Positions 62,001 through 64,000 of a stretch of 64,000 bases of DNA are shown here, one piece after another; within the stretch, counting starts at the first letter, position 1, and each line of letters begins with the position of its first letter. Position numbers and translations under genes: made by a program. The notes under the pieces are model-generated. The model saw only the letters and a list, made by a program, of their open reading frames with translations. It ran no database searches and had not been told where the DNA came from. The stretch is taken from assembly GCF_021730435.1 (NCBI RefSeq), contig NZ_JABWGX010000007.1:1-64000 (forward strand), written 5' to 3'. The stretch comes from Xanthobacter agilis (GTDB lineage: Bacteria; Pseudomonadota; Alphaproteobacteria; Rhizobiales; Xanthobacteraceae).

Positions 62001-64000
62001 TTGGAGCTGTATTTCTTGTATTGGCTGTAGGCTTCCGAAGCCCCGCCATTGCCGCCGCCGCCGCCCACGGACTGGGCGATGATCGCCGGCGACTGGTCGC
62101 CATAGGTCACGATGCCGCCGCTCAACCTCCCCACGGTGAAGGACACCAGGACCGCGCCGCCATCGCCGCCCGCGCCGCCCGTGCCGCCGATGGCCAGGGA
62201 CAGGGACACCTCGTTTGCGGTGGACATGGAATCGGCGGAGCCGCCATTGCCGCCCGATCCGCCGATGGACTGGGCAAGGATACCGGGCGCGAAGGATGTC
62301 AGTGTGGTGGTGTCAGAGGTCAGTGCCGTGCCCGTCTGGATGTAGCCATTCCCGTTGTAGTCCGGGGCCACGGTGACGGTCACGTCGCCCGCATTTCCAC
62401 CCGACGCTCCGTCGCCGCCCAGCGTGAGCGACATGGAGTAACCCGACGCGCTCGGGGTATAGGAGGTGCCCTCAACGCCCACGCTGGAGAGGCTTTCGGC
62501 ACGGCTCTCGCCCCCGTTGCCACCCGCTCCGCCGATGGACTGGGCCACGATGCCGGCGGAGAGCAGCCCCTGCGTATAGATGTTGCTGTTGGTGGAGACG
62601 CTGACATCCCCGGCATTTTGCCCGGAGCCGCCCGTGCCGCCGAAGGCAGAGGCATCGCCGATGCTCATCTCGCCGCCGTTGCCGACACCATAGGCACCAG
62701 CGAGCGCATAACCGCCCGACCCGCCCGACCCGCCAATGGATTGAGCCAGGACGCCGATGGACTGATCCTGAGCGGTGGTGATCACGCCGCTGAGAGTAAC
62801 GGTGACGTCATCGGAGGCTCCGCCGGTTCCACCGCCGGCGCCGATGGCAAAGCTGGCCGCCGACTGCATGGCCAGCGTCGCACCCGCGCTGAAGCCGCCA
62901 TTGCCGCCATTGCCGCCAATGGACTGCGCGACCACACCGGGCGACAGCAGGCCATCGGTGGTGACCGCACCCGTGACGGTGACGGTGGTTGTCCCCGCGA
63001 CCTTGCCGCCCGCACCGCCCGTGCCACCGACACTGAGCGTGACCGCCGCGTCATCACCCACCTGTGCCGCCACGTCCCAGCCGCCATTGCCCCCCGCTCC
63101 ACCAATGGACTGGGCGAGCACGCCGGGGGATTGACTGCCGGCCGTGCTGATCGAGGCTGCGATGACCCCGACGCCGTAGGAGATGCCGCCGGCCCCGCCG
63201 CCGCCACCGATGCTGATCGAGGCCGCGGTCCCACCGGACAGGCCGCCGGCAACGGCAAGCCCGCCGTTTCCGCCCGCCCCGCCGATGCTCTGGTCGATCA
63301 CGCCGGCCGAGAGGGCGCCTGACGTGGTGACCGATCCGTACGTGTAAGCATAAGCGACCCCGCTGGTGCCGCCCGTGCCGCCGCTGCCGCCAAGAGCGAG
63401 CGAAAGGCTGCCGCTGGCCATGGAGCCGCTGACCGCGAAGCCGCCATTGCCCCCCGAGCCGCCCAGCGCCTGCACCACGACGCCCGGCGCATTCCCCGCC
63501 GTGCCCGCCTCCGAGATGATATTGCCGTAGCTGAGAACCCCGACCTCGTTGCCGAGCGAGCCGGCGCCGCCGCCGCCGCCAATGGCGAGGCTCGCGCCGT
63601 TGGAATCCGAGATGTTGCCGGCGATGGCGAAGCCGCCGGCGCCGCCGCCGCCGCCGATGGATTGGGCGAGCACCACCGGCGCCCCGCCGCCATAGGCCGC
63701 GAGCTGGCCGTAATTATAGACGTTGACGGTCCCCGCCGCGCCGCCGCTGCCGCCCGTGCCGCCGATGGACACGGCTGCGCCGGACGTGAGGGACACATCA
63801 GCGTCCACCGAAACCCCACCCACGCCGCCACCGCCGCCAATGGACTGGGCGATCAGGGCACTGGCGCCATAGCCATAAGTGGTGATATTCGCCGAGCCGT
63901 AGGCTGAATTGACCGAGCTGTCCTCGTTATAGACAAGGACGGTGCCGCCGGTGCCGCCCGACCCGCCCGAGCCGCCGATGGCAAGGCCCACCGAATAGTC
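56051..64000 (-). CDS. Giant autotransporter with Gly-rich repeat passenger, N-terminus beyond the window
   Basis: The frame is open from the right edge (2,650 codons including the stop), so the signal peptide is not seen. Dozens of repeats of about 45-70 residues carry A-Q-S-[IV]-G-G-G-G-G-x-G-G, followed by 'LGGxGGxGGxGG'-like strands and 'TTGxxSxGI'-like turns, as expected for a beta-solenoid passenger. After a non-repetitive linker (about 57.9-56.9 kb) the last 265 residues form an autotransporter beta-barrel ('LWAGTAGSLTTGG', 'TTNYGGASLYGMYTSG', 'ATLGYAHAGFDRTLF', 'LSAGLDAQIASGYS') ending in L-R-L-R-W, the aromatic terminus recognised by the BAM complex. It probably serves as an adhesin or surface layer. 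Confidence 0.9.
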   Translation of the reverse strand, partial: DYSVGLAIGGSGGSGGTGGTVLVYNEDSSVNSAYGSANITTYGYGASALIAQSIGGGGGVGGVSVDADVSLTSGAAVSIGGTGGSGGAAGTVNVYNYGQLAAYGGGAPVVLAQSIGGGGGAGGFAIAGNISDSNGASLAIGGGGGAGSLGNEVGVLSYGNIISEAGTAGNAPGVVVQALGGSGGNGGFAVSGSMASGSLSLALGGSGGTGGTSGVAYAYTYGSVTTSGALSAGVIDQSIGGAGGNGGLAVAGGLSGGTAASISIGGGGGAGGISYGVGVIAASISTAGSQSPGVLAQSIGGAGGNGGWDVAAQVGDDAAVTLSVGGTGGAGGKVAGTTTVTVTGAVTTDGLLSPGVVAQSIGGNGGNGGFSAGATLAMQSAASFAIGAGGGTGGASDDVTVTLSGVITTAQDQSIGVLAQSIGGSGGSGGYALAGAYGVGNGGEMSIGDASAFGGTGGSGQNAGDVSVSTNSNIYTQGLLSAGIVAQSIGGAGGNGGESRAESLSSVGVEGTSYTPSASGYSMSLTLGGDGASGGNAGDVTVTVAPDYNGNGYIQTGTALTSDTTTLTSFAPGILAQSIGGSGGNGGSADSMSTANEVSLSLAIGGTGGAGGDGGAVLVSFTVGRLSGGIVTYGDQSPAIIAQSVGGGGGNGGASEAYSQYKKYSSNYTAEIAIGGDGTGGGNGGTVEVDQANPIVTYGDYSAGIIAQSIGGGGGNGGASTTDANSLLTSAAAQVIIAAAGSAGSEAVEDTDYAYWIASSYFGATPTQSTSKSKNVTAASLSVGGAAGAGGDGNAVTVSAMSIQTSGTLSPAVFAQSVGGGGGNGGNGVANSAGKTYGASLTIGGSGGDGGNGGTVYVQSGSNIQTLGTQSAGIIAQSVGGGGGNGGSAVSSVKGGNSNSTSSRQRGVAAMAIGGTGGSGGVGGAVTVVSGAEGLGSYINTLGASAPGIFAQSVGGGGGNGGSTSVSTITQVKVTLSTTEAKAYTALGLNFAGQLEGAGSSSGVAFDNKQGKGSQTYIDSTGDAVGLSIGGSGGGAGYGGAVSITNYAVIVTGTPLTSDTEAAVEDPDNSPAIVAQSVGGGGGNGGSSRYHSSANEFSTSMSLGGDGGSAAPGGTVSVDTQGTLVTLGNNSAAILAQSVGGGGGNGGNAASSLGGVTTASLALGLGGSGTGGGDGGTVTVNVTAGVDAFGVTPGIWTSGAQSYGIVAQSVGGGGGSAGSFVTSTANTYQYVTGTGGETYSATTGSSVITDAGIGVAIAQGSSGNGGSGGLVTVTSATPITTLGAQAVGIVAQSLGGGGGISGSGTTNTANATYLLSFTLGTSSATDSTGNAVTVTQSGAISTSGALAHGILAQSVGGGGGLVGDVSSTTATSGDASMEMTLGASGGSGLNAGIVSATASANVITTGAGAAGILAQSVGGGGGVAGAAFSSGSNGDAATTLALGASGGDGDGGNVSANMLESVSTAGANAAALVAQSVGGGGGIASVATTTSAALGTVTATLTLGASGSASGNGGGVFANFSDSPDGGPSLVTTGVNAYALVAQSIGGGGGIADVSNDGATGAGSVTTTFALGGGVGAGGNVSVMTDDAVVATSGAGAIGLLVQSVGGGGGTAGSSAAMASEANGSGSAAYQSTLLLGGSSGGAGGAVSLENWVTTSTTGDFAPAVLVQSIAGGGGVASGIAAVTGSLASRNVTLSLGGTDGLSADAGQVSVDTYRSVATTGEESHGIVAQSVAGGGGFAGVLLIGDGTTSVNTQHTTVLGASGGTSGDGGAVTLNVSTNVSTSGGLAIGIVAQSIGGGGGMAGLPTADQASLSFAGSVTLGGSAGGNGASVSVSAIGGWTISTTGNAAYGIVAQSIGGGGGIATMKADSLILGGSSGGNGGTVSVTTSSQIITTGSSSIGIVAQSIGGGGGLGRSNSTVSFAGTSGDGGSVNVDVGAAVTTSGTNAVGVLAQSIGGGGGVAVTNDTALTYTAPSGGAGNGGAVTVNVSAPITTSGTGANGIIAQSASYGGGLVMNGTTMEEVTGVVVVNIETGGSVVTTGTGATAIYAQGSGDPDITVAAGANVIGGAGGTAITSDGTETHIHSAGTLATVEGGEGLVIKASGGFAEVVNAGTIIGNFSLAQGEANRVENQVGGTIWAGSTLDLGGVSGTLTNSGTLRSAALTFGGTSIAGNFIQTQSGVLSVRTDLLAGRTDRLDITGHADLSGTVRGSLSNTGRVVSGHFDQTILTALGGVSASNLRTAGDTAIVDFTLSTSTSGLTLGTSVDFTPAGLSNQGQVIGALVSTIQARGSSSVFQEIVPQLLNVGTTADLESAYETVGGGAVSMVPQTMVNAASNTIASVTSQLDLWRSGLRSASSAGGGAPVASGPQGDDDAAISAARYLWAGTAGSLTTGGNLSGSTFGGSVGLDGEWADLPVLLGAAVTLSTASLSVAGENASVTTNYGGASLYGMYTSGASYVSAIATLGYAHAGFDRTLFQSSYSADTGFDGTLFGARIEMGYRFALAAAGLNLTPFAAFQPMGLWLGGADESFGRLGPGLQYEATTITSLPTYLGMQIEGRWTASDGQVYIPSLRAAWMHDFSPDRDVPRSFAELPGLTFSDTAIPTVSDALDLHAGLQFAAGGNITLSAGLDAQIASGYSTLGASGVLRLRW

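Noticed and set aside
57401-63322. Long plus-strand open frames (878 and 643 residues) across the autotransporter
   Set aside because: They arise because the antisense of Gly codons gives Ala/Pro/Arg-rich open frames; no start signals or motifs.
56051-64000. CRISPR-like regular repeats
   Set aside because: The periodic GGCGGCGGC-type units are codons of a Gly-rich passenger; spacing varies and the frame stays open throughout.

Overview
The window reads as chromosomal DNA of a GC-rich alphaproteobacterium of the order Hyphomicrobiales. The Xanthobacteraceae (Azorhizobium, Xanthobacter and relatives) are my best guess. The basis is high GC, alphaproteobacterial housekeeping genes (secG-pyrG, eno, a Bpt-type leucyltransferase, an Mg-type hemB, ilvA, alr), a DUF3141 PhaC-like protein and a giant Gly-rich autotransporter. 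Assignment below order level is inference. I saw no rRNA, tRNA or CRISPR array.

Left part (1-20 kb). A minus-strand operon runs from about 6.2 kb to the left edge. It encodes a type I secretion (T1SS) ABC transporter, its membrane fusion protein, an AT-rich beta-propeller-like lipoprotein, and a lipase-like protein cut by the window edge. A decayed mobile island follows (about 6.6-9.5 kb): an ArdC fragment coupled to DUF2958, an IS3 element with both ends but an internal deletion, and IS481 and IS5 remnants. Next come rlpA, a UDP-glucuronate 4-epimerase and a membrane protein gene split at a C7 tract. A multidomain GH18 chitinase-like protein without a signal peptide faces a second, PrtD/PrtE-like T1SS operon that probably exports it.

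Middle (20-36 kb). This holds a soluble FIST/methyl-accepting receptor, a Na/Pi cotransporter-like protein, a PoxB-type TPP enzyme, and a small graveyard made of both ends of a zinc-type alcohol dehydrogenase plus the tail of an NCS2 permease. secG, pyrG and a glyoxalase-like protein follow. A guanidine-II riboswitch (two hairpins with ACGR loops) precedes a Gdx/SugE guanidinium exporter. A secreted three-repeat MVL-like lectin, DUF1835 protein, queF, a split chromate transporter pair and a CYTH-like protein complete this part.

Right part (37-64 kb). Housekeeping genes (eno, bpt, RDD protein, ilvA, hemB) are followed by a hydroxyacyl-CoA hydrolase, an O-methyltransferase, a DUF3141 PhaC-like protein and a periplasmic four-EF-hand protein with the compact spacing of lanmodulin. 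Then come an SDR/Rieske pair, a TrpC-like protein lacking a key lysine, an esterase, a cupin lacking its usual metal ligands, alr, and the C-terminal 2,650 codons of a giant autotransporter running off the right edge.

The most interesting items are the lanmodulin-like protein, the riboswitch/exporter pair, the two T1SS loci with their likely cargo, the TrpC-like probable pseudoenzyme, and the recombination scars.
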